A model generated the notes under the pieces. It saw only the letters and a program-made list of their open reading frames with translations. It had not been told where the DNA came from and made no database searches. From Pokkaliibacter plantistimulans (GTDB lineage Bacteria; Pseudomonadota; Gammaproteobacteria; Pseudomonadales; Balneatricaceae), in contig NZ_LAPT01000005.1 in NCBI RefSeq assembly GCF_003194385.1, positions 29,828-93,827 on the forward strand: a stretch of 64,000 nucleotides of DNA, read 5' to 3'. Position 1 is the stretch's first letter, and every line of letters begins with the position of its first letter. Below, one piece after another: positions 23,342 to 33,373 of this stretch. The position numbers and the translations under genes are program-made.

Positions 23342-24688
23342 TTACAAACGCATCAAATCATTGTACAGAGCCAGCAACATGACACCGCCGAGCACCACCA
23401 TACCAAAGCGTAAAGAAATCATCTGCACGGTGTCAGATACAGGCTTACCCTTGACCATTTCTGCCAGAAAAAACAGCAGATGACCGCCATCCAGCATAGG
23501 AATCGGCAACAGGTTCAGTACACCGAGACTAATACTCAGATAGGCAAGGAAGGAAACAAAACTCTCCAGCCCTGAAGATGCAGATGCCCCCGCAACCTTA
23601 GCGATAGTAATCGGCCCACCAAGACTTTCTACGGACATCAAGCCTGAAACCAGCTTACCTACCGATGCAACCATCAGACTGACCATTTCTGATGTCTTGT
23701 GAAGCGCCTCGGCAAATGCATCCACGGCACCGTAATGAATGGTTCGCTTCATGGCATCAGGCCAGACAGGCACCTGTGGAGCAGCGCCAATGTAACCAAT
23801 CACCCGACCATCGACGTCACTGTTCTTACTATGAGGTGTCAATGTCAAACCAAGCTGCTGTGCACCTCTCATCAGGGCAACTTGCATTGACTGGCCGGGA
23901 TGCCTCTGCACGATATCCACCCACTGACTCCAGCTGGATATTGCAACACCATCAACGCCCAGGATTTTGTCTCCCGCCTTCAGGCCTGCTGCCTCAGCAG
24001 CTTGCCCCGGCACCACCTCACCAATAATGGAGTCCCAATGCGGCCGCCAAGGTAACATGCCGATACCATTTAAAAGATCCGGCTCAGCCTCTTTTGCCAG
24101 CCATTGTTCAATAGGCAGCTGATAGTGAATACTCTTGCCATCGTTCGCTTTTACATCCAGAGCTACACTGGTAGTTTCCCCGATCAGCGCAGCTAACCGG
24201 GTATTTACCTCTTCCCAGCTTCTGACAGCATGCCCATCAATAGCAGTTATTTCTGCATTCACTGGCACCTGCACCAATGCTGCAGGCGAACCCGGAACCA
24301 CTTCCCCAATCACTGGCACAATAGTCTGAACACCGATGACGAACAGCCACCAGTACACCAGTACTGCAAAGATGATATTGATCATTGGCCCGGCAGCCAC
24401 AATGGCAAAACGCTGAAAAACAGTCTTGGTGTTAAAGGCAAACGCACGCTCAGACTCCGCGACCTCTCCTTCCCGCTCGTCCAGCATACGCACATAGCCA
24501 CCCAAGGGAATGACAGCAATACAAAATTCAGTACCATGACGATCATGCCAGCTAAGTAAAGGCTTTCCGAACCCAACCGAGAAGCGCAGCACTCTGACTC
24601 CACAGCGACGAGCAACCCAGAAGTGTCCATATTCGTGAATTGTCACCAGGATACCCAAGGTGACGATCAGGGCGATCAGATTCGTCAT
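23342..24688 (-). CDS. rseP: Site-2 protease RseP
   Basis: Inner-membrane zinc metalloprotease that makes the second cut in the anti-sigma factor RseA during the envelope stress response. It is 448 residues. The HExxH motif is at His18-His22 (HEYGH) in the first membrane helix. Two PDZ domains lie in the periplasmic middle (GEVVPGSPAALVQVPV and GEVVPGQAAEAAGLKAGDKILG). The third zinc ligand is in the C-terminal LPIPMLDGGHLLF. The start is 148 bp from cdsA; dxr, normally in that slot, is absent. Confidence 0.97.
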   Translation of the reverse strand: MTNLIALIVTLGILVTIHEYGHFWVARRCGVRVLRFSVGFGKPLLSWHDRHGTEFCIAVIPLGGYVRMLDEREGEVAESERAFAFNTKTVFQRFAIVAAGPMINIIFAVLVYWWLFVIGVQTIVPVIGEVVPGSPAALVQVPVNAEITAIDGHAVRSWEEVNTRLAALIGETTSVALDVKANDGKSIHYQLPIEQWLAKEAEPDLLNGIGMLPWRPHWDSIIGEVVPGQAAEAAGLKAGDKILGVDGVAISSWSQWVDIVQRHPGQSMQVALMRGAQQLGLTLTPHSKNSDVDGRVIGYIGAAPQVPVWPDAMKRTIHYGAVDAFAEALHKTSEMVSLMVASVGKLVSGLMSVESLGGPITIAKVAGASASSGLESFVSFLAYLSISLGVLNLLPIPMLDGGHLLFFLAEMVKGKPVSDTVQMISLRFGMVVLGGVMLLALYNDLMRL

Positions 24689-24836
24689 CGCTCAACCTTT
24701 AAGAACCATTACCTACCAGACAGATTTGAGCACCAAATACTGCAATTGGGCAAAAACCGACGAAAAACATCAAACCACCATCCATCGGACTTCATTGAAG
24801 TGAGACAAGCTTCAAGCTTACCTGTGCAGTAAAAGA

Positions 24837-25640
24837 TTAAACCCATCCAAGCATCCAGATAGCAAAGACATAGCATGGCAAAGCGGCACACAAACTATCA
24901 ATACGATCCAGAATACCGCCATGACCAGGCAACAACTTGCCGCTGTCTTTCACTCCCACTGCTCGTTTGCACATGCTTTCAAGCAGATCGCCCAGTATAG
25001 ATACCAGCACAATCGGCATACTCAGCACCCACAACGAAGCAAAAGACAGAGGCAATATAGACAAGGAAGAAAACACGACAGCTAGCAGACTAACTGTCAG
25101 AAAAGCACCGGCAGCGCCCTCAAGGGTCTTACCGGGGCTAACCTGAGGTGCAAGTTTGGTCTTCCCGAAACGTTTCCCGGCAAGATAAGCGCCGGTATCA
25201 GCACCCCAAACCAAAAACAACAAATAGATCAGCCAGGAAGCAAAATTGGCTACCGCATTAAGCCAGACCATAGCTACCCATAGCGGAACAAGCACCCACC
25301 AACCGATCAGGGTCATGAATCGCCTGGTATGCCAGCCTTGGGCTTGCGGATAACGAACAACCCAGTAAGCCGCAATCAACCAGAACAATACACCAGGGAG
25401 CAACAACCATACTTGTACACTCGACAACAGACTTAGCAGTACGAGGCTCCCGCCAATCACTGCTACGTAAGCACAACGGTCGCGCAAATCGCGCATACCC
25501 GCCAAAGAACTCCACTCCCAAGCACCGAGTACAACAACCAAACCGGTGAATAACTGAAAGCTCAAGCCATGTAAAAAAAACAATCCCCAGAAGACGATTG
25601 GGATCAGACACAGCGCAGTGATTAAACGAGTCTTAAACAC
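24837..25640 (-). CDS. cdsA: Phosphatidate cytidylyltransferase
   Basis: Makes CDP-diacylglycerol from phosphatidate and CTP, the branch point of phospholipid synthesis. It is 267 residues with about eight transmembrane segments and the CdsA signature in the last third (GDLLESMCKRAVGVKDSGKLLPGHGGILDRIDS). The start is a GTG at 25640 that overlaps the uppS stop by 8 bases, so it is translationally coupled. The 148 bp after it contain no recognisable dxr or remnant. Confidence 0.95.
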   Translation of the reverse strand: MFKTRLITALCLIPIVFWGLFFLHGLSFQLFTGLVVVLGAWEWSSLAGMRDLRDRCAYVAVIGGSLVLLSLLSSVQVWLLLPGVLFWLIAAYWVVRYPQAQGWHTRRFMTLIGWWVLVPLWVAMVWLNAVANFASWLIYLLFLVWGADTGAYLAGKRFGKTKLAPQVSPGKTLEGAAGAFLTVSLLAVVFSSLSILPLSFASLWVLSMPIVLVSILGDLLESMCKRAVGVKDSGKLLPGHGGILDRIDSLCAALPCYVFAIWMLGWV

Positions 25641-26400
25641 CTTTCATGGCCTCTACTTGCTCAGTAGTATGACCAAAGCGCCGCTGGCGCCCAGAGAAGT
25701 CAGCAACCGCTTCCAGCAGCTGCTTCTCACGAAAGTCAGGCCAGAGCGTTGGTGTAAAGTAGAATTCCGTATAAGCCATCTGCCACAACAAAAAGTTGCT
25801 GATGCGCTTTTCACCACCCGTACGAATGCACAAATCCGGGGCTGGCAGATCCCCCAAACTCACAGCTGCGTTAAAAATATCTTCTGATATATCGTCACAC
25901 GCCAACTCGCCAGCCTGAACCTGAGCGACTAATTTCTTGCATGCATTAACGACATCCCATTGACCGCCATAGTTGGCAGCCACAGCAAGAACCAGCCCAG
26001 TGTTATTGCAGGTTAATGCCTCTGCGCTATCAATCAGCTTGTTAAGCTGCACACCTAAGCGCTCACGCTCACCTACAACCCTGAGTTTGACGTTACTCTT
26101 GTGTAATTTTTTGACCTCACGCTCAAGCACATACACAAAGAGTGACATTAACGCATTAACTTCATCTTCTGGCCGTCGCCAGTTTTCACTGCTAAAAGCA
26201 AACAGCGTCAGTACCTCGATACCATGCTTGATGCAGGTATCAATGACTGCACGAACTGACTTTACTCCTGCCTTATGACCTGCCACTCCCGGCAGAAAGC
26301 GTTTTTTTGCCCAACGATTGTTTCCATCCATGATTATGGCTACATGACGAGGGACTGTACTCAGGGCAACTTCCTTAGACATAGAGAATACGACACTCAT
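25633..26400 (-). CDS. uppS: Undecaprenyl diphosphate synthase
   Basis: cis-Prenyltransferase that makes the C55 carrier for peptidoglycan and O-antigen. Signature blocks: HVAIIMDGNNRWAKKR (catalytic Asp in MDGN), GHKAGVKSVR, LTLFAFSSENWRRP, and the C-terminal DLCIRTGGEKRISNFLLWQMAYTEFYF. Start uncertain: ATG codons at 26400 and 26382 are both near the conserved start and neither has a strong Shine-Dalgarno sequence; 26400 gives 255 residues. It needs IPP and FPP, yet none of the three MEP genes that usually surround this cluster is present. Confidence 0.95.
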   Translation of the reverse strand: MSVVFSMSKEVALSTVPRHVAIIMDGNNRWAKKRFLPGVAGHKAGVKSVRAVIDTCIKHGIEVLTLFAFSSENWRRPEDEVNALMSLFVYVLEREVKKLHKSNVKLRVVGERERLGVQLNKLIDSAEALTCNNTGLVLAVAANYGGQWDVVNACKKLVAQVQAGELACDDISEDIFNAAVSLGDLPAPDLCIRTGGEKRISNFLLWQMAYTEFYFTPTLWPDFREKQLLEAVADFSGRQRRFGHTTEQVEAMKGV

Positions 26401-26457
26401 GCACTGCATCGTTTGCAGCGTTATGGGTTTGGGGCCAAGCGAGCTCGGCCCTCACCA

Positions 26458-27015
26458 TCAGATCGCCATCAGATCCGCTTCTTTCGACTCGAGATGCTTA
26501 TCAACATCAGCAATGTATTTGTCGGTCACTTTCTGGATAGCTTCCTCAGCACGACGCTGATCGTCTTCGGAGATTTCTTTCTCCTTGAGCAGATCCTTGA
26601 TCATCCCATTGGCATCACGACGCACATTACGGATGGCGACACGTGCATTCTCTGCCTCCTGACGCGCCTGCTTGATGTAAGTCTTGCGCGTCTCTTCAGT
26701 CAATGGAGGCATAGGTACACGAATAACGTCACCCGTAGTATTCGGATTCAGCCCCAAATCGGAACGATAGATCGCCTTCTCGATTTCCGGGACCAGCTTT
26801 TTCTCCCATGGAGAGATCAGAAGGGTACGGGCATCTTCTACAATGACGTTAGCCACCTGGCTCAACGGGGTATCAACTCCGTAGTAACTGACTCGTACCA
26901 CATCCAGAATCGCAGGTGTTGCACGCCCAGTGCGAATCTTGTTGAACTGGCCTTCTAACGACTCGATACTTTTCTGCATGCGCTGCTCAGCATCGCGTTT
27001 GATATCTTCAATCAT
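26458..27015 (-). CDS. frr: Ribosome recycling factor
   Basis: Splits post-termination ribosomes with EF-G. It is 185 residues, exactly family length, with [20 protein letters not shown], the [15 protein letters not shown] block and the long C-terminal three-helix bundle (VRDIRRDANGM-type sequence [18 protein letters not shown]). It follows pyrH by 18 bp and precedes uppS, the universal order pyrH-frr-uppS-cdsA. Confidence 0.98.
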   Translation of the reverse strand: MIEDIKRDAEQRMQKSIESLEGQFNKIRTGRATPAILDVVRVSYYGVDTPLSQVANVIVEDARTLLISPWEKKLVPEIEKAIYRSDLGLNPNTTGDVIRVPMPPLTEETRKTYIKQARQEAENARVAIRNVRRDANGMIKDLLKEKEISEDDQRRAEEAIQKVTDKYIADVDKHLESKEADLMAI

Positions 27016-27033
27016 TATGGTCTCCCGACTTGG

Positions 27034-27768
27034 TTAACGCGCCACACTGATAAGGGTGCCTTCAGGCCCCCCTGTCACAATGCTGGCCAACGCTCCAGGC
27101 TTGTTCATGTTAAATACCCGAACAGGCATGTTGTGATCGCGCGTCAAACAGATAGCTGTAAGATCCATCACGCCTAACTGACGCTCAAGAACTTCATCAT
27201 AGGTGAGAAAATCGTATTTAGTAGCAGCTGGGTCTTTTACCGGATCAGCAGTATAGACACCATCAACCTTGGTTGCCTTCAATACCACATCTGCCTCAAT
27301 TTCAATGCCACGTAAACAGGCAGCAGAGTCAGTGGTAAAAAACGGATTACCTGTACCAGCGGCAAATATAACCACATCTCCCTGTTTGAGGGCACGAATC
27401 GCGCCACGGCGATCATAATGATCGACCACACCACTCATAGGAATTGCAGACATGACTCGAGTAGCTATATTTGAACGCTCCAGGGCATCGCGCAGAGCCA
27501 GGGCATTCATCACTGTTGCCAGCATCCCCATATGATCACCGGTCACACGATCCATTCCGGCAGCATCCAATGCCGCACCACGGAACAAATTCCCGCCACC
27601 TACCACTAAGCCTACCTGAACGCCGATCCCGATTAACTGGCCAACTTCCAGCGCCATGCGATTAAGCACTTTAGGATCAATACCAAAGCTCTCATCCCCC
27701 ATCAGGGCTTCTCCGGAAAGCTTCAGCAGAATACGTTTATATTTGGCTTGATTCTTTTCGGTGGCCAT
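27034..27768 (-). CDS. pyrH: UMP kinase
   Basis: Phosphorylates UMP to UDP; hexameric amino-acid-kinase-fold enzyme. Start at [24 protein letters not shown] (ATG at 27768, GGAG 9 bases upstream), giving 244 residues; the frame extends to 27828 across the tsf terminator but without family similarity. Conserved are the VGGGNLFRG glycine loop, [21 protein letters not shown], and [16 protein letters not shown]. Its promoter must lie between the tsf terminator and the start, or within read-through from tsf. Confidence 0.97.
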   Translation of the reverse strand: MATEKNQAKYKRILLKLSGEALMGDESFGIDPKVLNRMALEVGQLIGIGVQVGLVVGGGNLFRGAALDAAGMDRVTGDHMGMLATVMNALALRDALERSNIATRVMSAIPMSGVVDHYDRRGAIRALKQGDVVIFAAGTGNPFFTTDSAACLRGIEIEADVVLKATKVDGVYTADPVKDPAATKYDFLTYDEVLERQLGVMDLTAICLTRDHNMPVRVFNMNKPGALASIVTGGPEGTLISVAR

Positions 27769-27815
27769 AAGGTCGAGCTCCAGAATACAGATATGTGGTA
27801 TACACCATATAGACA

Positions 27816-27841
27816 AAACCGCCGACAACAGTCGGCGGTTT
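27816..27841 (-). terminator. Terminator of tsf
   Basis: Perfect 11-bp inverted repeat AAACCGCCGAC/GTCGGCGGTTT around an AACA loop, 15 bases after the tsf stop; read on the minus strand it ends in TTTTG. Confidence 0.85.
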
Positions 27842-27855
27842 AAACAGAAGCTGAA

Positions 27856-28716
27856 TTACTTCTTCAGCTGTTCAGCAACTTCCTGAGCGAAGTCTTTCTT
27901 TTCGACCTCGATACCGTCGCCTACTTCGAAACGCACAAAAGACACCACTTCAGCGCCAGCCTGTTTGGCCAGATCACCCACGGTGACTTCTGGGTTCTTA
28001 ACGAAAGGCTGGTTGATCAGACTGCTTTCAGCCAAGAACTTCTGAATACGACCCTGCACCATTTTCTCAATGATTTCTGCAGGTTTGCCAGACTCCTGAG
28101 CCTGAGCGGTAAAGATTTCTTTCTCTTTCTCGATCAGCTCTTGAGGCATATCAGCAGGTTTGACGACCTGAGGATTGGAAGCAGCAACATGCATTGCTAC
28201 GTCTTTTGCCAGCTCAGAGTTACCACCTTTCAGCGCAACCAGAACAGCGATACGGTTGTTGCTGTGAACATAGCTGCCAACCACATCAGATGCTACCTGC
28301 GCTGCGCGGCGCACACCGATGTTTTCGCCAATTTTCTGAACCAGAGCAGAACGATCGCTTTCCAGTTCACCTTCCATCAGTGCAGCCACATCAATCTGCT
28401 TATCACTGAAGGCTTTGCCCACAACCTTGGCTGCGAAGGCAGCGAAGTTGTCATCGCGAGCAACAAAGTCAGTCTCAGAGTTAACTTCAACTACTACAGC
28501 GTAAGTGTTGTCATCAGACTGTTTAACTACAACCACACCGTCAGCAGCAGTACGACCGGCTTTCTTGGCCGCTTTCAGGGAGCTGGACTTGCGCAGGTTG
28601 TCGATTGCCAGATCGATGTCGCCATTGGCCTCTACCAGTGCAGCCTTGCACTCCATCATGCCCAGGCCAGTGCGCTCACGCAGTTCTTTCACCAGAGAAG
28701 CAGAAATAGCTGCCAT
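27856..28716 (-). CDS. tsf: Translation elongation factor Ts
   Basis: Guanine-nucleotide exchange factor for EF-Tu. It is 286 residues: an N-terminal UBA-like domain ([28 protein letters not shown]), the core with the EF-Tu contact motif [12 protein letters not shown], and the coiled-coil and C-terminal module ([16 protein letters not shown]). It is downstream of rpsB, separated by a hairpin with a T-run that probably attenuates rpsB transcripts. Confidence 0.98.
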   Translation of the reverse strand: MAAISASLVKELRERTGLGMMECKAALVEANGDIDLAIDNLRKSSSLKAAKKAGRTAADGVVVVKQSDDNTYAVVVEVNSETDFVARDDNFAAFAAKVVGKAFSDKQIDVAALMEGELESDRSALVQKIGENIGVRRAAQVASDVVGSYVHSNNRIAVLVALKGGNSELAKDVAMHVAASNPQVVKPADMPQELIEKEKEIFTAQAQESGKPAEIIEKMVQGRIQKFLAESSLINQPFVKNPEVTVGDLAKQAGAEVVSFVRFEVGDGIEVEKKDFAQEVAEQLKK

Positions 28717-28764
28717 GTCGGATATCCTCTTAAAATGATCTTGAACGGGTATCAGCTTTCAAAA

Positions 28765-28785
28765 AAGGGGAGCACTGCTCCCCTT
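28765..28785 (-). terminator. Attenuator/terminator between rpsB and tsf
   Basis: Stem GGGGAGC/GCTCCCC (28767-28773 and 28777-28783) with a 3-base loop, running into six T residues on the minus strand. It lies in the 94-bp rpsB-tsf gap and probably sets the ratio of S2 to EF-Ts by partial termination. Confidence 0.82.
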
Positions 28786-28810
28786 CTTCAACGTCAACTC
28801 AGTGAATTAC

Positions 28811-29557
28811 TTACTGAGCTGCCGCTTCTGCGTCTTCGCTGACTTCAACGAATTCGCCTTTGTCGCCATCGGCGTTCTGCGCTACAGCTTCCAGTACGCT
28901 ATCAGCCATTGACTTAGCGTAGATTTCAATTGCACGCAGGGCGTCATCGTTACCCGGAATTACGTAGTCAACGCCAGCAGGATCACTGTTGGTATCAACA
29001 ACACCAATTACAGGGATACCCAGCTTGTTAGCTTCCAGAACGGCATTGCGCTCGTGCTCAACGTCGATAACGAACAGGGCATCAGGCAGACCACCCATAT
29101 CCTTGATACCACCGATAGACAGCTCAAGCTTGTCCATTTCACGGGTACGCATCAGGACTTCTTTCTTGGTCAGCTTGTCGAAAGTACCGTCCTGTTTCTG
29201 TGCTTCAAGCTCACGGAAACGACGGATGGACTGACGGATGGTCTTGTAGTTGGTGAGCATGCCGCCCAACCAACGATGGTTTACGTAAGGCATACCGGCG
29301 CGGGTAGCTTCCTGCTTGATAACTTCAGCAGCTGCACGCTTGGTACCAACGAACAGGATCTTGTTCTTTTTACCAGCCATTTTGCCAACAACATCCAGCG
29401 CATCATTCAGCATGGGCAGAGTGTGCTCCAGGTTGATGATATGGATCTTATTGCGAGCCCCGTAGATGTATTTGCCCATCTTGGGGTTCCAGTAGCGAGT
29501 CTGGTGACCGAAGTGTACACCTGCTTTCAGCAGGTCGCGCATGGTAACTTTTGCCAT
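28811..29557 (-). CDS. rpsB: 30S ribosomal protein S2
   Basis: Small-subunit protein S2, 248 residues, with the family blocks [65 protein letters not shown] and the VDTNSDP motif. The C-terminal acidic tail (SEDAEAAAQ) is typical of gammaproteobacteria. A structured leader upstream suggests S2 autoregulation. Confidence 0.98.
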   Translation of the reverse strand: MAKVTMRDLLKAGVHFGHQTRYWNPKMGKYIYGARNKIHIINLEHTLPMLNDALDVVGKMAGKKNKILFVGTKRAAAEVIKQEATRAGMPYVNHRWLGGMLTNYKTIRQSIRRFRELEAQKQDGTFDKLTKKEVLMRTREMDKLELSIGGIKDMGGLPDALFVIDVEHERNAVLEANKLGIPVIGVVDTNSDPAGVDYVIPGNDDALRAIEIYAKSMADSVLEAVAQNADGDKGEFVEVSEDAEAAAQ

Positions 29558-29660
29558 GATTTTTCCTTTAGATGTTAGGGTTAGGCCTCCATGTACCCCA
29601 GTCTCCGACCCTTTTCAGGGCACCCTCGGATGCTGTGTCGGCACATGTGTGATTTAACAC
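29558..29660 (-). promoter_or_regulatory. rpsB mRNA leader, predicted S2 autoregulatory element
   Basis: Upstream of rpsB on the minus strand the leader holds a potential stem GGGTGCCC-type segment, then GGGTCGG, GACTGGGGTAC and GGAGGCCTAACCC just before the Shine-Dalgarno AAAGGA. The GGGG...GGAGGCCTAACCC arrangement resembles the rpsB leader (t44 RNA family) bound by S2 in enterobacteria and pseudomonads. Family assignment is from memory of that motif, not a covariance search. The rest of the 320-bp gap to map should hold the divergent promoters; none was confidently placed. Confidence 0.6.
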
Positions 29661-29881
29661 TGTTGATGTTTAAAATCGCTCCCGCAACATATGCATATCG
29701 GGGTTAGCCACTTTAAGCGCCGGTGTTATACCACAAAACCCTGTCCAGCAAAAGTTACACGGCAATTTTTCCCGTTGCTGCAATCTGTGTACAATGGCCA
29801 ACGTCCTCAACTCCCTGCCCGATAGCCGCAGAATGCCATCGACACTGGGGAGTCTTTCGCTATGGAGCCAGACCCAGCCTC

Positions 29882-30655
29882 ATGACTGTCAAGATCAAAA
29901 CCCCGGAAGAAATCACCAAGATGCGTGTTGCCGGCCGCCTGGCCGCAGAAGTTCTGGAAATGATAGAACCCCACGTTCAGCCCGGAGTAACGACGGATGA
30001 ATTAAACCGTATCTGTCATGACTATATTGTGAATGAGCAACAGGCCATTCCGGCTCCCCTGAATTACCACGGTTTCCCCAAATCCATCTGCACCTCTGTG
30101 AACCATGTTGTGTGCCATGGCATCCCCAATGACAAGCCCCTGAAGCAGGGTGACATCATTAATATCGATATCACTGTCATTAAAGATGGATACCACGGCG
30201 ATACCAGTGCGATGTTTCACGTTGGCAAACCTATACCACACGCTCAGCGCCTGACTGATATCACCAAGGAATGTCTGTATATCGGTATTCGTCTGGTCAA
30301 ACCCGGCGCACGTCTGGGCGATATTGGCCATGCCATTCAGCAGTACGCTGAAAGCAATCATTATTCCGTGGTACGAGAATACTGTGGCCACGGCATCGGG
30401 GCTGAATTCCACGAAGACCCACAGGTACTGCATTACGGCAAGCAAGGCACCGGGGTCGAACTCAAGCCTGGGATGATCTTTACCATCGAGCCAATGATTA
30501 ATGCTGGAAAGCGTCATGTGAAGCTGTCAAAAAAGGACGGCTGGACGGTAGAAACCGTTGACCGCCGTTTATCCGCACAGTGGGAGCACACCCTGCTGGT
30601 GACCGACACCGGCGTGGAAATTCTGACCCTGCGCAAGGATGAAACCGGCATCTAA
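29882..30655 (+). CDS. map: Type I methionine aminopeptidase
   Basis: Removes the N-terminal methionine from nascent proteins. Start at MTVKIKTPEEITKMRVAGRLAAEVL (ATG 29882), 257 residues; the open frame upstream to 29723 lacks similarity. The five metal ligands are in place: the Asp residues of NIDITVIKDGYHGDTS, His of GHGIGAEFHEDP, Glu of FTIEPMIN and Glu of SAQWEHTLLV. It is divergent from rpsB, the conserved arrangement, and followed by glnD. Confidence 0.98.
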   Translation: MTVKIKTPEEITKMRVAGRLAAEVLEMIEPHVQPGVTTDELNRICHDYIVNEQQAIPAPLNYHGFPKSICTSVNHVVCHGIPNDKPLKQGDIINIDITVIKDGYHGDTSAMFHVGKPIPHAQRLTDITKECLYIGIRLVKPGARLGDIGHAIQQYAESNHYSVVREYCGHGIGAEFHEDPQVLHYGKQGTGVELKPGMIFTIEPMINAGKRHVKLSKKDGWTVETVDRRLSAQWEHTLLVTDTGVEILTLRKDETGI

Positions 30656-30674
30656 GCCTTTTTGGGAGACAACT

Positions 30675-33371
30675 ATGGCTCTGCCTGTGGACAGTTATCC
30701 AGACGATACTGAGCTTTTCGATGTCGCTGCTTTCCGTGAGGATCTGGGACGTACCCGTCACAGTATTCCTCTGTTCAAGAAAGCCATTGAGCACGCCAAA
30801 TCAACGCTGGACCACCGTTTTCGCGAACACCACAACATTCGTCGCCTGATCAACGGCAGAGCCTGGTTCATGGATCAGTTGTTACGCCAGGCGTGGGCCT
30901 GGCATCAACTGCCTGAAGACGATGACATCAGCCTGGTGGCGGTCGGGGGTTACGGTCGGGGCGAATTACACCCCTGCTCCGATATTGACCTGCTGGTGCT
31001 GATGGACGATGAGCTGTATGCCAGTAAGTATGAAGAGTCCCTTGCCGCCTTTCTGACCTTTCTATGGGATATCAAGCTGGCAGTAGGAAGTAGCGTTCGC
31101 ACCGTGTCCGAATGCTACGAACAGGCCAGGGATGATCTGACCATAGCAACCAACCTGCTTGAAGCTCGTACACTGATTGGTCCAGCCAGTCTGCGAGTAG
31201 AAATGCAGGATAAGGTTACCTCTGAGGATGCCTGGTCATCGCGAGCCTTTTTCAAGGCCAAGTGCGAAGAGCAACGGGCTCGCTACGAAAAAACCCAGCA
31301 AACTGGCTACAATCTGGAGCCGAATATCAAGAACTCCCCCGGTGGCTTGAGAGATATCCAGACCATCGGCTGGGTAGTCAAGCGCCACTACGGCGCCGAG
31401 TCCCTGAGTGAGCTGGTCAGCCATGGCTTTCTGACCGTGAAGGAGCTGGAGAGCATCAACCAGGGCCTGGAGTATCTGTGGACTGTCCGCTATGCCCTGC
31501 ACATGTTTACCGGTCGGGAGGAAGACCGCCTGCTGTTCGACTATCAGCAGACGCTGGCGACCTTTTTCGGTTATGAGAACGAACCCGGCTCACTGGCCAT
31601 TGAGCAATTCATGTGCAAGTACTACCGGGTTGCAGGCTACTTCGCCGAACTGAATGACCTGTTGTTACAGCACTTTGAGGAAACCATCCTCACGCAGGAA
31701 GCAGAAGATACCGTCATCCCCCTCAACAACCGCTTTCAGATTCGCAATCAGTACCTCGAAGTTACCCACGACAAGATATTCCAGTATTACCCCTTTGCCA
31801 TGATGGAGCTGTTTGTCTTGCGCGCCCAGCATCCGGAAGTGCAGGGGGTACGAGCAGCGACCATTCGTCTGCTGCGCCAGCACCGTCATCTCATTGATGA
31901 CAAGTTCCGAGCCGACATCCGCAATACCAGCCTGTTCATGGAGCTATTACGCAGTCAGGAAGGCGTCTCCACGGAACTCAACCGCATGCGCCGCTATGGC
32001 ATACTGGGCCGCTATATTCCCTCCTTTAACGATATTATTGGACGCATGCAGCACGACCTGTTTCATGTCTACACAGTCGATGCCCACACTATGAAAGTAC
32101 TGCTGATGATGCGGCAGTTCCGTCATCCAGAAGTAGCAGACCGCTTCCCCATCGTATCCAGCCTGATTCACAAACTACCCAAGATTGAATTGCTCTATCT
32201 GGCCGGGCTTTTTCACGACATAGGCAAAGGCCGGGGCGGCGATCACTCGGAGCTGGGAGCGCAGGATGCACTGGCCTTCTGTCGTCGCCACAAGCTGCCC
32301 AAGTGGGACACCGCTCTGGTTGTCTGGCTGGTTCGCCATCATCTGCTGATGTCGATGACTGCGCAGCGCCGCGACATTTCCGACCCGGAAGTGATCAAGC
32401 ATTTCGCCATGCAGGTACGTGACCCCATCTATCTGGACTACCTTTTTGTGCTGACCGTGGCTGACATTAACGCCACCAACCCCAATCTCTGGAACTCCTG
32501 GCGGGCCGCGTTATTACGCCAGCTTTTCTCCGATGCCAAGCACATGCTGCGCAAGGGGCTGGACGAGCCGATCAATATTTCTGAGCTGATTGAGGACATC
32601 CAGAAAGATGCCATGGAGGGACTGCAGCAGCAGGGACTGGATGAAGTCGCCGTCAATCGCCTGTGGCGTTTACTGCCCAATGAGTACTTCGTAAGGGAAA
32701 GTGTACGCGACATCATCTGGCACACAGAGGCCATCCTCAATCATCTGGACCAGACCCGGCCACTGATCCTCATTCGCGAAACCACCAGCCGGGCCCATGA
32801 AGGCGGCACACAGATATTTATCTACACCCTGGATCAGGACGACCTCTTTGCTGCAACCACTGCGGCACTGTCGCAACTGAATCTCAACATTCACGATGCA
32901 CGCATCATCACTTCGCGTGATGGCTTCAGTCTGGATACCTTTATCGTCCTGAATGAGGACAACCAGTCTCTGGGCCATAACCCCCAGCGTATCAGCCAGA
33001 TCAGGAGCTATCTGGAAGAAGTACTGTCAGCACCTGATGAGTTCCCTGATATCGTCCGCAAGCGTGTACCACGGCAGTTCAAGCATTTCACCATGCCGAC
33101 CCAGGTGCACATCAGCGATGATGCCAACAACAAGCGGACGGTGCTGGAGGTCATATCTCCTGACCGCCCAGGCCTGCTGGCTACCCTCGGTAAAATTTTC
33201 TACGACTTCGACGTATTTGTGCAGACCGCTAAGATCGCCAGCATGGGCGAGCGTGTAGAAGACGTATTTTTTATTACCACGCAGGAAGGCAAGCCGCTGG
33301 AAGACCCCGCACAGCGCGATGCCCTGCGCGCCGCCATCTGTCAACAACTCGATGAACTGGCCCAGATCTGA
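30675..33371 (+). CDS. glnD: Bifunctional PII uridylyltransferase/uridylyl-removing enzyme GlnD
   Basis: Nitrogen sensor that uridylylates or deuridylylates PII according to glutamine. It is 898 residues from MALPVDSYPDD (ATG 30675, GGGAG 7 bases upstream). Domains in order: nucleotidyltransferase (GGYGRGELHPCSDIDLLVL, around residue 100), GlnD PII-transferase, HD hydrolase (LFHDIGKGRGGDHSELG, about 510), and two C-terminal ACT glutamine sensors (IFIYTLDQDDLFAATTAALSQ and VLEVISPDRPGLLATLGKIF). It follows map by 19 bp and precedes dapC by 2 bp. Confidence 0.98.
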   Translation: MALPVDSYPDDTELFDVAAFREDLGRTRHSIPLFKKAIEHAKSTLDHRFREHHNIRRLINGRAWFMDQLLRQAWAWHQLPEDDDISLVAVGGYGRGELHPCSDIDLLVLMDDELYASKYEESLAAFLTFLWDIKLAVGSSVRTVSECYEQARDDLTIATNLLEARTLIGPASLRVEMQDKVTSEDAWSSRAFFKAKCEEQRARYEKTQQTGYNLEPNIKNSPGGLRDIQTIGWVVKRHYGAESLSELVSHGFLTVKELESINQGLEYLWTVRYALHMFTGREEDRLLFDYQQTLATFFGYENEPGSLAIEQFMCKYYRVAGYFAELNDLLLQHFEETILTQEAEDTVIPLNNRFQIRNQYLEVTHDKIFQYYPFAMMELFVLRAQHPEVQGVRAATIRLLRQHRHLIDDKFRADIRNTSLFMELLRSQEGVSTELNRMRRYGILGRYIPSFNDIIGRMQHDLFHVYTVDAHTMKVLLMMRQFRHPEVADRFPIVSSLIHKLPKIELLYLAGLFHDIGKGRGGDHSELGAQDALAFCRRHKLPKWDTALVVWLVRHHLLMSMTAQRRDISDPEVIKHFAMQVRDPIYLDYLFVLTVADINATNPNLWNSWRAALLRQLFSDAKHMLRKGLDEPINISELIEDIQKDAMEGLQQQGLDEVAVNRLWRLLPNEYFVRESVRDIIWHTEAILNHLDQTRPLILIRETTSRAHEGGTQIFIYTLDQDDLFAATTAALSQLNLNIHDARIITSRDGFSLDTFIVLNEDNQSLGHNPQRISQIRSYLEEVLSAPDEFPDIVRKRVPRQFKHFTMPTQVHISDDANNKRTVLEVISPDRPGLLATLGKIFYDFDVFVQTAKIASMGERVEDVFFITTQEGKPLEDPAQRDALRAAICQQLDELAQI

Positions 33372-33373
33372 CC

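Noticed and set aside
24689..24836. Possible dxr remnant between cdsA and rseP
   Set aside because: Translating the 148 bp in all frames gives no Dxr-like segment; it is a plain intergenic gap.
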